Shown piece after piece: positions 51,537 to 63,837 of a DNA stretch of 64,000 nucleotides. This stretch comes from Theobroma cacao (taxonomy: Eukaryota > Streptophyta > Magnoliopsida > Malvales > Malvaceae): assembly GCF_000208745.1 (NCBI RefSeq), contig NC_030855.1:20840026-20904025 (forward strand), written 5' to 3'. The notes under the pieces were generated by a model, which worked only from the letters and a program-made list of their open reading frames with translations, was not told the origin of the DNA and ran no database searches. A program made the position numbers and the translations under genes. Numbering within the stretch: position 1 is the first letter of the stretch; each line of letters starts with the position of its first letter.

Positions 51537-54198
51537 TTTTTTTTTAAAAGTAAGGATGAAAATTTTATTTCCCAAAAAAAAAAAAAGAGGGATAAGTATA
51601 TCCCCTTCCATCTTTGCAAAGGACCCGCAGCAACAACAAAAACCTTGCGGGGAGCAAAATGCTGTACATCATTGTCAAGAGAACCACTAACCTATATGAG
51701 ATTTACACAAGCTCATTACAAGTTAAGAGCAGTTGCCAAAATATTAACCCTCGAACGGGTCCACCAACATGACAGGGTAAGATATTAGCTCAGACAAGGA
51801 CCCATGAAAGAAAAGCAAAAGGACAAGGATAAAGCTTTCATGATAGGAAATACCTCCAGGCAGGAAAGCGGCCGAGAAAGAGGAACTCAGATAGTGAGTG
51901 CAGCCTCCAGTTCCTGTTCAACAACTAGGGATGACCTGTTATCACAAATTCAAAGAAAGTTCCCTGGTTTGAGAATGCCTTCTTTGGTCAGGGAATCAGC
52001 CTCGTCATTTGCCGTGTGCAATATGTGTTTAATCTCTCATTCACTAATTTTACTAAAAAAAATAAGAGTTTGGATTACCAACAGTCTCAACCTCCATGGC
52101 ACATCACTAGGAGAAGTGATCCATTTGACGACATTTCTGTTATCAAATTCAATAAGCAGAGGGTGAGAGATGCACCACCTAGAGGTAGCATAAATGAGGG
52201 CGGCTTCCCTTACTGTCATCAAATCAGTCTTGTTAAAATTACAGATGCCAACAGATTTGGAGAAGAGAACTACTACATCCTCGTGCTCATTTCGTAGGAT
52301 ACCCTCAATCCTTGAGTCACCAGGGCAACCTCTTGAGGCACTGTCTGTGTTAAATTTTAGTCTTCCGTAAGTGGTTTGGTCCATCCCATCTTTTCCTTGG
52401 CGTTCTTATTCTTCGCAGGAGTAGTTCCCTCGCTTGAGAGCCCAGCAAGATCACCAATAGAGCCATTATGATTTGGCCATTTTGCATTCACCCAATATCC
52501 AACTCTAAGCTTCAGAAGTTCAAAGATTTGTTTCTCATCCCAAATTTTGTAGATGAAGATAATGTCATTTCTTGTAGTCCAGATGGCCCATGTGATGGCA
52601 TACCAAGCCATTCTCCATATTTGCCTATTGCCAAGAGAGTTGGCCACTTCCAGCAAGGAAATGAAGCAAATCAGAGGGTCTTTATGGGCAACTTAAGAGC
52701 ACATTTCAGAAGGCTTCCCACTACTGCCACAGGTGCCAAGGTTTACCACAGAAGAAGAAAACATGGTTCCCCGTTTCTGTTTGGTGTCTACATAGAAGAT
52801 AGGTTGCTGCTTCAACAACAATAATGCCCCTACGAACTAGGTTGTCCTTAACAGCCAATCTTCCTTAAAGAATCTGCTAGCAGAAAACCTTAATTTTAAA
52901 AGGGGCAAGACCAATCTAGACGTGGTTCCAATGCTTAGCCGAGGTAGAAATATGTATGAGCACTTTCCGGCAAAAGGAATTAGGGGAATAGGTGCCATTA
53001 GGGCTATGCTTCCAAATAAGCTATTTTGAAAATCTCTATGTAGGGCCTGCTCATTGATCAAGTTGCGGGAGCTAACCCATTGATCATTTGCCCATCCAAA
53101 GATAATTCTAGCGAAGCGCAATGTTCCATCTCCATTTATTATCAATCCAGTTGCGAAATTCATCAATATTTCCATCTTTATTGGCTGCTAACGCTTAGAT
53201 TCTAGGAAAGTCGCACTTGAGAATAAAACTATCAACCCATTCGTCATTCTAGAAACTAATATGACAACCGTTACTCAAGGACAACCTCATGCCTCCCACA
53301 ACATAAGAGCTGAACTCACAAGAACCATAAAGAGGGTTGGTGAAATTTTTCCACAGGCTTGAGGCTTTACTCCGGTTACCTTGCTCAAGAATAATTTTAT
53401 TTTGATCCAGACTAGATTTTGCAGCAACAACTCTCCTCCATAAGTTTTTCTGGTTTGCTATCATAGCGCCATAGCCACTTGTTAAGAAGGGTTTTGTTTT
53501 TCAATCCGAGATCCGCAAGCCCCAGTCCCCAAAGGTCGCAAAAATTACATATATCATCCCAGCTAATATGGTGAAGTTTGCAAACAAGAATTGGACCACC
53601 TCATAGGTACCTTTCGAAAATTTTTTCAATCGCTGTCTTGATTTTTACCGGCATCTGAAACAATGACATATGGAAGAGAGGCAGATTACTCAATACAGAT
53701 TTGAGAAGTGTGATACGCCCGCCCATCAAAAGAGTTTTAGCCTTCCAAGAGGAGAGCTTACCTTCCATTTTTCTAACAATTGGCTGACAAACACTAGTAG
53801 AACCCAAGACAGCTCCCAACGGTAGTCCGAGATAAGTTCCCAACTGAGTACAAACTCTACAATTAATCATACCAGCCCAAGAGTTCACAAGATTCAAGTC
53901 AATCTCAACACTGTAGAGATGACTCTTCTAGAAGTTAATTTTCAAACCAGAAACCACCTGAAAATATCTCAGCAACCATTTAACATTTAATAGAAAAGCA
54001 AGGCTAGGCTTACAGAAAATTATCGTATCATTAGCATATTGGAGATGGGAAACACAGACTCCAGTAGAACCAGTTGCAACCCCTCTAATAAGCTACTTAT
54101 TGACAGCCTTGAACATGAGTGCACTAAAGGTTTCAACAACCAGGTTAAAAGGCATCGACAACAATAGACAACCTTGCCTAAGTCCCCTCCTCATGTGT
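51537..54198 (-). mobile_element. 5'-truncated L1-type LINE
   Basis: On the minus strand the element starts inside the reverse transcriptase (RRGLRQGCLLLSMPFN) near 54190. It continues through YANDTIIF (54038-54015), GTYLGLPLG (about 53835) and a zf-RVT-like region (about 53175-52837), and ends with an RNase H-like domain (LKFNTDSASRGCPGDSRIEG, about 52360-52040). A short A tail reads as poly-T at 51537-51545 on the plus strand. CAGAAATtAATCAAT (51522-51536) and CAGAAATgAATCAAT (54199-54213) form a 15-bp target duplication with one mismatch. Stops and frameshifts throughout, and YAND in place of catalytic YADD, mark it as dead. Confidence 0.85.
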
Positions 54199-54213
54199 CA
54201 GAAATGAATCAAT

Positions 54214-54975
54214 ATAACTTGAAAATAAAAGGGACTTATTTAATTAAAGTTTGGAAATAAGGAATGATTTATTTGTTTTAGTATGAGCCCAAGAGGATCA
54301 ACTCTCTCCTTAAAAGACAAAAAAATGCCTTCTTAAAGGGAGAACATGATGAGTTGTTAGAGTTCACTGCTCATCACATTATTAGTCATAAAGTTTGAAG
54401 TTATCATTTCCTTTATTAATAAGTAAAGAAATAAATTCACATTAATAAAGCTAATAATAAAGAGATTGGAAAGGTCAAGCAACGTGAGCATAGCTTTAAT
54501 TATAGGTACATGACTTGTTTTAAAGTTTTTTGGTGTAAAATTGTTAGACCTTTCAATAAAAATAATGTTTATACTCTATAATTCTTGATATGATATTGGG
54601 GAGTTAAAAATAACATTCAAAACTACCTTACTCAATGCAAAAAAAAAAAAAAAAATCTACAGTTATGAAACATTAATTTTAAGAATTTAGAAAGTAAATA
54701 ATTCTAACAAATAGCTACATTTAAAAATGTGTCAGTAGTTGATTTACACCAAATATGTAAAAAAAGAATATTTCTCTAATTATGTGTCATCAAAAATGAA
54801 AAAACATAATATTAAAAAAATTCTTATAATATTATGAAAAATTTAAATAAGTAATTTTTTTATTATGTTCAATTAAATTTTTATATATTTTTTTAAAAAT
54901 GTATACTTTTATTTTGAATCAAATAAATTTTTATAATTAACGATTAACTAGTTGTCATTAATTAAAATAACACTT
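54214..54975. other. AT-rich intergenic DNA, nothing recognised
   Basis: No coding frame or element border was recognised. Confidence 0.4.
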
Positions 54976-54983
54976 GTTATTTG

Positions 54984-55833
54984 TATAAGTGTCAATATAG
55001 GCTTACTCGGCCCAAAATATTATGGACGGGAAAAATATAGATTGGGTTGGGTCAACTCATTTTTTACATGAGCGACTAAAACCCTAGCTTAACGCACTCC
55101 TTGTCAACCCATGGATTGAGTTGGGCCAGACCACTTCTTATTTTTTTTCAAAAAAGTAAATTTATTTTTATAATTCTATCTAACAAACTCTCTATCAATA
55201 AAATTATTTCATGATTTAATCCATATATTGAAAAATAAAAATATATTAAAAATAAATAAATCACCAAATATTAATAAGTAAATAAATTACATAAAAAATA
55301 AATAATGTTTCAATCTTTAACACAAACTATAATCCCATCAATATAAGTATATAACCAAATAAATAAAAACTTCAAGATTCATTTACATCCTCCTTAATCC
55401 TCATCCTTAAGTAAAATATTTGAATCTTGTTTAGATGGTAATGATGTCTCAAGATCTAAATCATTATCATCTAATATTCATTACCATAAAAGAAAAAGAG
55501 ATAGTGAGTTTCAATCTTAACTAAAATTATTAATTTGACAAGTAAAAATTAAAGAAATTGAAATATATAAAATAAATAATACAATTAAGAGCTAAATTAT
55601 TAATTTTATATAACTAAATACATAAAATTATTACATTAACTAAAATTATTAATTTTTTTTCCTTTTGGCCCACAGGGTTGGTGCTCATCAACTCAAGATA
55701 ACCCATTGATCAGATAGGCTGGCTCATTTAGACCCAGTTTTAATATGAGTCTAAATTTTCATACCTCAATTTACCCCACTTTTAATAAAAAAATGAGTCG
55801 ACTCAATGAGTCAAGCCCATTTTGAGAGGACTA
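54984..55833. mobile_element. hAT MITE, family B copy 2
   Basis: Begins TATAAGTGTCAATATAGGC and ends GCCCATTTTGAGAGGACTA, inverted termini aligning without gaps, with an exact GTTATTTG duplication at 54976-54983 and 55834-55841. It is the reverse-oriented relative of 34025-34852. It is about 850 bp, AT-rich and non-coding. Confidence 0.8.
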
Positions 55834-55841
55834 GTTATTTG

Positions 55842-56510
55842 TATGTCACATGGCATTGATGTGATATACTAAAACGTTATAATGGCAACTGATGTGGCAT
55901 TTCACATTTCATGCTAGTGCCACATAAATTTAATCAACTATCAGTTATTATAATTTATTTGATACAAAATAAAAATATAAAATTTTAATTGAATCTACCA
56001 GTATATAGAACTTATTTAAATTTTCTTAAATAATTTAAGGACTTTAGATAAATAATAAAATATTTATCTTTAAGTCACTTGTCATGATTTTTGTTTATAT
56101 TTTTTCTTTTCAAAAATGATTTATGTAAGTAAACCAATTAATTCCAAACATATATGTTAATGGACGGGCTTCACTTACCGGGCCACCAATTACAAGCCCG
56201 TAATTTTATGCCGAAGTTGGGCTGCCATGGCCCACGATCTGTCAAGAAGGCGGTGTTATGATCGTAGGTCATTTTCTTAATTTAAGTAGCCGAAGTATAA
56301 ACTGAACTGATCGCGTGAATCCGACGTTTCAAAACAAAAAAGAGAAGAAGACAGCGAAAGGTTTTCCGCCTTTGAAGTGTGTTCTGTCCAGTGTTTTACC
56401 CTCGCTCTTTCATCTAGAAAAGAAAAAAAAAAGTAAAACTCTCTTGCCCAGTTCTCCAAAACCCCGGAGGCGGCACTGCTGTTCTTGTCGTCAAGCTCCA
56501 CTCTCAAAAC
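55842..56510. other. promoter and 5' UTR of the BRF1-like gene
   Basis: AT-rich up to about 56160, then a more GC-balanced leader with a purine tract at about 56335-56350 and a CCGGAGGCGGC patch just before the start codon. No upstream coding exon of a longer BRF1 was found here. Confidence 0.45.
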
Positions 56511-58768
56511 ATGGTATGATAATCTTTTCTTGCTTCCTCTTATTTTAGTTTTAGTAATTTCTTTTGTTGAAAACTATAAAGTTTTGATCGTTGTTTGATT
56601 AATTCTTAGGTGGAGAAGAACGCGGGAGCTCTGTCTTTTAACGTGGGCACAAATGGAGTCTTGCGTAAACGTAAGTCGCGTTCTGAATCTGATGGTGATC
56701 TATCTGATATCGATGACGCTGAGGTGCGTACCTCACGAAATTCTTGTTTTCTTTTTGGTTTTTTTTTTTTGAATTTAATTAATCCTAACTGCATTGTAGA
56801 TTACCGGATATCTTAACAACAACACAGAGATGCTTTTCAAGAAGATGGTTTGGGAAGCTATGAATAAAGATTATCGAAAGGTATTTTATTTTCTTCTCTC
56901 CTCTTTCTCTTTGTTTGTGTTTGATTTTTCTAAACTATTATGTGAATGTCTTTAAGTTTATACTACAGTTTTTAAGAACTCGAAGAAAGAGAGGAACAAG
57001 TTATAGAGGAAAAATGAAACTGATTGTTTCCTGCTTGTTTGAATAATTGGAGATTAGGGGATGAGATATCCTAATAACTAGTTTCAATGTCGCTTCGTGT
57101 TCTAGATGTTTTAGCAAATAAGTTAGCAGAGTGAGCCTTGAAGGTAGATGCAGGTCTTTCAGCTGAGAATTATCAATGAAGCTTGTCAGCAGAGGTGCTG
57201 AAGGTATTTATTGTTTTTCCTTAATAGTTTAGTTCAAAAAAAAAAAAAAAAAGAGAATTCTTAGCCAGTTTAACTTTAGGTGACTTTGGTTGTAAAATAT
57301 TTCTTTGCATATCGTAGTTCTTGCATATTGCCTGAGTTAGAAGCATATTAATTTAATAAGTAATCTTTATTTTCTGAGTGAAGTTATGAGCTAGTGGAGT
57401 TATACAATTTTTTTTTTTGATAAGCTGGAGTTATACAAATTGGTTAGAGAGTTACTGCAATTTTTATCAGAAAATTCTAAATTGGTTAGTAGATCGCTAG
57501 AAGAGGATCCGTTGGAACTAGAATGTGAGTTCTTGTATGCCCTTTCTTACCTTTAAAAGATATTTCCTGGTTAATATAAGTAAGATATGCGAATGATGAT
57601 AAACCTTAATTAAGGAGTGGAAGAGATATAATGAGGGATGAATGAGAAGAGGTAGTTCTCTGTTCTCTCTGTCTTTGCAGTTGCACATTGTTGTTTTGGA
57701 AAATAGAATGTTGCTGTATGTGCTAAACTGCACAAAGTCCAAGTGGTCATGCTAACCGCTAATGCTTCAAGTCTACCATTGGAGTCCCATGCTAGAACTG
57801 CTTTCCACTTGGTGTCATATTTTTTTTTGCATGCATATAACAACTTGCACATGCCTTTATTTATTACGTGTCTATCAACATTTCGTAGTTCTATTTGTTC
57901 ATACATTTTGTTTGTCTGAATTGATGTTAGAACTTGCATTTACCTATACTTTTATTATCTATCACTTTCTTGGAGTCCTAGACCATGCATTTGGTTTGTC
58001 TTTCATTCAAATTTGTGATGTACGGTAATGAATCTAGGCAGTGGTTTTAGCTTGAACTGTACAATCACTTCATCAAACACTGGAAACTTGTGTCACAAGT
58101 TTTGCTTGTTACTTTATTATCTCTGATGCTCTCTTAAAGTTCATGGCTAATATCTTTAGTTAATCCTGATCATCATCATGTCTTTGGTTAAGGATTATGA
58201 GGGCATCTGTATACTGGTGCCAAGAAATTTAAAAACTGGATTAGCTACTGATTCTATTTTGGCCTCAACTTATTCAAATTCTCCAATATCTTATATATAT
58301 TTTTTTGTCAGCAAAAACAAAAAAAGCCTACTACGGGAAAGAAATCTACTTCTGCTAAGAAAGCTGTTGCTAGCAGGATGGAAAAAAGAAAGGAAGAGGG
58401 AAAGGAGAACAAAAAGGTAAGTATAGAGCAAGTTGTTAGCTATACCAAGTGTCCCTCGCATGTAACATATCCCTTGTTGAAGTTCCATTTATTTACAGAT
58501 GAGTGCTAACTAATGTCATGGCATGCTTTCTTGCAACACCGTAGAAAATTTCGCTAGTAATCTTATGAATTTTTTACATTTCATATCCTTGCCTTGCTGA
58601 GATGCTTCTTTATATTGTTAAAGTTCTCTTTAAGTTTTCTTCCAGAGTAATTATTTGTGGTCCTTTTTTTTTTTTTTGGCATATTGATGTGGATTTTTTC
58701 CTCCTTTGTAGAGGCTGAGTTCAAAAATCAACTATGATGCATTGGAGAAGCTAAGTGATGAACCTGTA

Positions 58769-58806
<38 letters not shown>

Positions 58807-60055
58807 GGTATATTATATTATAGTAATTTATGATAGAAATAGCTTGCATATAATGCTTTAATTGAACACAAATTGAACACAAATTGTTGCTGTTATTCAA
58901 CATATTTACGCAAATTTTCTCTGAATATTTGCACATCTGTACTCTCTTGATTAATATCCGATAGATTGTTTTGTATTTCTTCTTTGAAGAGAACCTCTAA
59001 TCAAGCAGGAAAAAAATAGTAGTAGAAATGTTCACATACATGATCTTATGCTCATATGCTTTCACCAGATCATGCAGTTGTCAATAATCGTTTTAGAATT
59101 CAAATATCTTGTGAATCCATGGTTTGTTAACACAAATATTAGGTTGTATGAAGCTTGTCAAAAAAGTGGGTGGTAGGTTTCATTCGATACTAAAGCATGA
59201 GGAACTTTCAAAAATTAGTGCAAAGAAAATGTCTGATTGTGTGATATCTGATGGTATTCTTCTTGATTTCATCACAAATACTACAAACGCATCAGCTATA
59301 TTTAGTGTGAGAAACTTTACAAATCGTATATTGATATTGACATTGCCAATGTAATGAAGAGGTTAAGATGGGTTTCTAGTTGGATCTTACATTTGTATTT
59401 GTACTTGGTCTGCTTAAGTATTTGTAGGGATGACTTGCTGTTGAACAACATACTACTCTAAGACAAATTTACTTACAAGTATCTTTATAGTTTGTATTAA
59501 CATATCAGTTTCATATTTCTACTGTCAGTAACCATTGGCTTTTGATCTCCTTGCATTTGTCTAACTAGTTAGAGAAAGACTTGGACTTTCATCTTCTTTT
59601 CATCTTAAATGTGCTACATTTTGCTTTTGATTGGGAAATGACAGACATAAGACCATGACAGTTTACCTAAGAGCAGATATTATGTTGATACCTAAAAGAC
59701 AAAAATAGTAGAAGTGTAAAAATCAAACTATAGACCAACCATCTCTTTGAGATAATCCAAAATTTAATTAGAAAGTTTTACACCTGGATTTTGTGGATGT
59801 ACTTAATTGATTTTCTTATAGGAAGAAGTTGCTGAAAAGACTAAGAAGAATAGTATAGACTCGCACTGGAGCAATCAAATTGACACACAGCAGTCCAGAG
59901 GAACATCAGGAACATCGGGTTTGGAAATATGTGGTTTTGAGGAAGACATTTTCAGTGATGAGGTTGAGCCTGAAAATTCTAATCTATACTCCTATGGAGA
60001 TGGGGAAGAGGATGGATATGGCTATAGGGAAGATTATGACTATGAAGAATTTTGA
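56511..60055 (+). CDS. short BRF1-like protein (TFIIIB, TBP-binding region only), 6 exons
   Basis: Exons: 56511-56513 (ATG only), 56610-56723, 56800-56880, 58312-58416, 58712-58765, 59822-60055, all in phase, giving 196 aa. Residues about 33-66 (LSDIDDAEITGYLNNN, then MVWEAMNKDY) match the conserved Brf1 C-terminal TBP-binding block, and KRLSSKINYDALEKL is a second conserved BRF1 segment. A Lys-rich linker and an acidic Tyr/Gly/Glu tail (GEEDGYGYREDYDYEEF) complete it. Full BRF1 is about 600 aa with a zinc ribbon and two cyclin folds that recruit RNA polymerase III; all of those are absent here. It could be a retained partial duplication able to bind TBP, a regulator, or a decaying gene with intact splicing. 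The start rests on a bare-ATG first exon and is less sure than the rest. Confidence 0.75.
58764..58806 (+). repeat. (CT)n(AT)n microsatellite at a splice donor
   Basis: A CT run followed by an AT run begins within three bases of the predicted donor of exon 5 (CCT|GTACTCTC). Confidence 0.9.
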
Positions 60056-60289
60056 TGGTAAAGTTCTTTTGTCGATATTCTATTGTTGTTAAGTTTCTAG
60101 GCATGCTTTTAGGTCACAATTATGTGATGAAATTTTGCATAGTTAGCTGCTATTGCTGCAACAGTTTTGCAACTTGTGAAAATACATGATGCAACTTATT
60201 GCTCCAAATAATGGAGTTATTTTGTAAGACAACTTTTTATTAAACATCGGTATGATATTCATATTTGTGTCTTATAATCCACATTTATA

Positions 60290-60615
60290 ACTCAAAAGAT
60301 ATGTTTGTTAAGTGAAGAAGAACTTTTATTTATAAGTTTAAGATTTATCTTATCTTTTACTGATATGAAATTCTTGATATTTTATCTCACTCAATCATGC
60401 AATATTCTTATTACATTGATTCTTTCACTTATAAAAAAGAAATATTGATTTTGATTTGAGTTTATTTCGATATTAGTATCTCTCATAAATCTTATATAAG
60501 TGAAGAGTTGAGTAGATTTTCTTACGAGTTACATTTTAATGTAAAAACATTTAGTGAAGGAAGATTATTTATAAATTTAAAATCTATTCCATCTAATATT
60601 AATATGAAATTTATA
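60290..60615 (+). repeat. dispersed repeat, two copies
   Basis: 'aaagatatgtttgttaagtg' followed by 'cttttatttataagttta' (60296-60342), and a second diverged copy with 'gaaggaagattatttataaa' near 60555-60610. Same family as 46620-46890. Confidence 0.45.
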
Positions 60616-62140
60616 ATAAAAGCATGAATCATTTGGGATATAAGCATGAGTCATTGGGGCAAGTTTGTGACTCCTGTAAAGGCGAATAGTCGCACTTGTA
60701 ACTTGTGAGTGCTCAAGGTGCGTTAGCATGACGTGCCTAATATAACAAATGAAAGGATGAAAAATGGATATTTTGATTGTGGTTTTGGATCCACAGGAAG
60801 TGGCGGTCCAAAGGATTTTGAATGCGCAAGATGATGTACGTAGGTTGGTCCCTATTGGGTGGATGGAATCGGATCATAGAATCATATCCTGGGCCTTAGT
60901 CAAACCAAGCCATCCACGTGCAGCGGCTTAACTTTTCGACCATGATCACACCCTCCAGAAGTGACATTTCCTTGTCCGCTCATACTGAAAGATGGCCTTT
61001 TGGCTGTGGCCCTCACAGATCTATCTTTTTCTGCCGATGTTTCTATCTTTGGTTTACTGGCTTCATCTCAAAGGCTTGCACGAATCAGTTCTCTTCATAA
61101 ATGAGATCAGAAAGTAAGACACATTTCTTTCGTCTCTTAGGTCCCACAGAGAAGAAAATGTAGTACTGCTTGGGTTACCATGTTTGAATTACAAAAATAA
61201 ATAAAGTGCTAAATGGCGTTTGGTTTTAACTTTTAACATTTTTCAAGTGGTTAGGTAAAAAAGTATGAAGGAATGCCAGGATATTCCCCTTGCCTAGGAG
61301 CAGGGTATCTTCAAGCGTAAATTACCAACAAAGATTGATTCAAATTAGTTAATTCATTTATTTTATTTTTATTGATATTATTCAAAATAAGTGAAAATAT
61401 TGCATGTTCATGCGTAGTTGGAAAATTGGAAAAAGTCTCTTGGATGCAGACTTTTATTGATTATGGAGAAGAAGCAAGCAAATTCGTGCCGCGTGTTTCT
61501 AGACTGTGCCGCGTGGAGGCAGTTTGTGAATGTGGAGTAGAAATATTCTATTGGTGGGAAATAGCAGCCAAAATGGAGGCCGTGGGAACAGTGGTTCTCT
61601 TCTCCTGTGTTCTCATCTGTTTAGGTGGCCAGTCGTATTTCCTGACCCCTTGACTTTGATATTTTGCAGCTTTCATGTGTTGATGTAATAAAAACGTTTT
61701 TAGTACGTCAACTAGTTCCTTAAGGTTTTAGTCCCTACATCCTCGTGGTTCGCGGAGAGCAGCCATCGGACTGGATTTGTCATAAAACTGAGATTCTTTC
61801 CTTGGACAGCACTCACTTTGTTGATGGTACATCTTGATTCCCTTCTCCTCTGACCGCCCGTTCTGGTTCATGGAAAAATGTATATCGGTGGATAATAGGA
61901 TTTCATGTTGGAGCTCCAAATATAAGTACTCGGCTCGGATCGAATCAGAGACGGTTCATTAAAATCAAAGATTTAAAGTAAAACATTTAAATTAAATTTT
62001 TTACTAAACTTAAAAAAGATTTATTAAAATTTTATTCTTTTAATTTTTTTAAAATGTTAAATTTCTAATTAAAATTTTATAATCAAGTTTTTTAATTTTT
62101 TTTAATGAATAATATAGTCAATACGTCTATTTTTTTTTTT
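60616..62140. other. intergenic, no supported gene
   Basis: Open frames at 60918-61100, 61372-61653 and 61919-61728 show no domain. No element border is seen. Confidence 0.4.
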
Positions 62141-62635
62141 GAAGTGGCACCCACCACAATTGAGTCAATTTATTCTGAATACAAATGGGTTGTTAAGTCC
62201 AGTTCAGAATGTGCTTTCGCTGGTGAGCTCATATTTAATAGTGGCGAAGAATGGATTGGTGGATCTGTGTCAAACATTGGCATGACTGATAGTTTGATGG
62301 CGAAACTCTGGGGTATTAGAGAAGGCTTATTTTTGACAAAATCAATGGACCTAACCCAAGTTGTAATTAAACTTGATGCAGCGTTGGTAGTTCACTTTCT
62401 GAAGAAAGGGGTTGAAGCTGCTCACCCATACTATACATTGATTCAAGATGTGATTGCTATAACACAGGGAGGATGAATCATAAAAGTTTGACATATACTT
62501 AGAGAAGGGAATAAATGTGTTGATTTCCTTGCAAATTTAGCCTAAAATTGTAAATTTAGGACTATGGTGTTAACCAATCCGCCTTTGGACCTTCTTCCTC
62601 TTCTAGAAAATGATAAGCTAGGATTATCTTGTATA
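62141..62635 (+). pseudogene. RNase H domain remnant of a LINE
   Basis: The frame from about 62150 reads a plant LINE-type RNase H: SSECAFAGELIF, SVSNIGMTDSLMAKLWGI, REGLFLTKSMDLTQVVIKLDA, then after a stop near 62474 HILREGNKCVDFLANLA and PPLDLLPLLENDKLG. This domain degrades the RNA strand of the element's RNA/DNA hybrid. Only the C-terminal domain is present, interrupted by stops. Reverse transcriptase was not found upstream, so this is a short truncated copy or a relic. Confidence 0.65.
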
Positions 62636-62689
62636 AAAATGTGATCTTTTTAACCTACATGATATGTACAAAAATAAAAACTTTTTACT

Positions 62690-62965
62690 ATTAAATAGAA
62701 AATTAAAAATACTTTCATATATCTTAAGTTGTTCAAATCTACTTTAAAGTGAAAAAATTATTTGCTCTAATATATATAAAAAGTAATCAATTCTAAATGA
62801 TTTTTCAAGAGATCTTGTTATTTCATTAAAAACATTTTCATCAAATTGATTTTTTGTATGAATGATACGTGTATTACGAAATTTAAGTTTTATATTCATT
62901 TTAGATGCAATTTCTTTATAAAAAATCATAGTAGATGCAAATTCACCTTTTAATTGTTGAGAATT
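62690..62965 (-). pseudogene. hAT (TTF/ZMYM1-like) transposase fragment
   Basis: On the minus strand: GEFASTMIFYKEIASKMNIK, KFRNTRIIHTKNQFDEN, EKSFRIDYFLYILEQIIFSL, a stop, then SRFEQLKIYESIFNF. This order fits the middle of plant hAT transposases of the group seen at 2.8-7.0 kb. It is a small fragment with a stop. It is not contiguous with the other copy. Confidence 0.55.
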
Positions 62966-63500
62966 ATTATTATTGTAGAAATTGAAAAATAAAAAATTAA
63001 AATTTATTAGATATATAATTAAAGAAGTTAAAAAATATATCATTTTATTAATTATCTATTTTTAATGAAAAATGAGATAAATAATTAAAAATTAATAAGA
63101 TCCGAAAATGAGAGAATATATATATATATATATTAAATATGAGAGAATATGAAAATATTTTATTAATTATTTTAATTTTATATATTTTTAATATAATTAT
63201 TATAAAATTATAAAACCTTCTAATTTTGGGATCTAAAAGTCTTACTTGAGTAACTTTACCCAAAGATCGCCCTGATTAGGATTGGGACAAGATGGCTCCT
63301 ACTGCCCTCCCATGCGTAGTGCATAATTTATTATTAATCTTTACCAATTTTGTTATTTATGCCATTTTAACTTATTTTTTATATAACTATAAGAATTTCA
63401 GTTTACAGTTTAAAATGAAAAAGCAGTATGCAATTTAACTGATCTAGTGTCTTACAAAATAAACACTAGGCGTCAAGGCGACTTTTCATATCAACCATGC
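62966..63500. other. AT-rich intergenic DNA, nothing recognised
   Basis: Strongly A/T-biased with TA repeats at about 63115-63135. No gene is seen. Confidence 0.4.
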
Positions 63501-63837
63501 ATTGAGTCCACTTGCAGAAACTTTCATGCAAGGAAGATCAATCCTTTCACCTAGAATCCAGCGACAAGCACTGCGTTTGACTTGACTTGAACAGTAAAAT
63601 ATGATAAACTGAACTTGGATAAAGCTCCCAAGTCCCAACCCCGAGGAGGCAGAGACCACTTCCTAGCTGGCATAGCACGTACAGCACACAGCTTTCTGCG
63701 GCCTATGGAAGTCAGTGGTAGGCTTATAGTGTTTTCCTCACGTTGCCAACTTCCAATTATAATTGAGAACACGCTGACAAACGGTTGGTAACTCGTGCCA
63801 AAATCAACAAATAGCTCCAGAGTTTAAATATTTTTGT

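Noticed and set aside
51804..52824. Plus-strand frames of 93-120 codons
   Set aside because: They are antisense shadows of the minus-strand LINE RNase H and neighbouring region.
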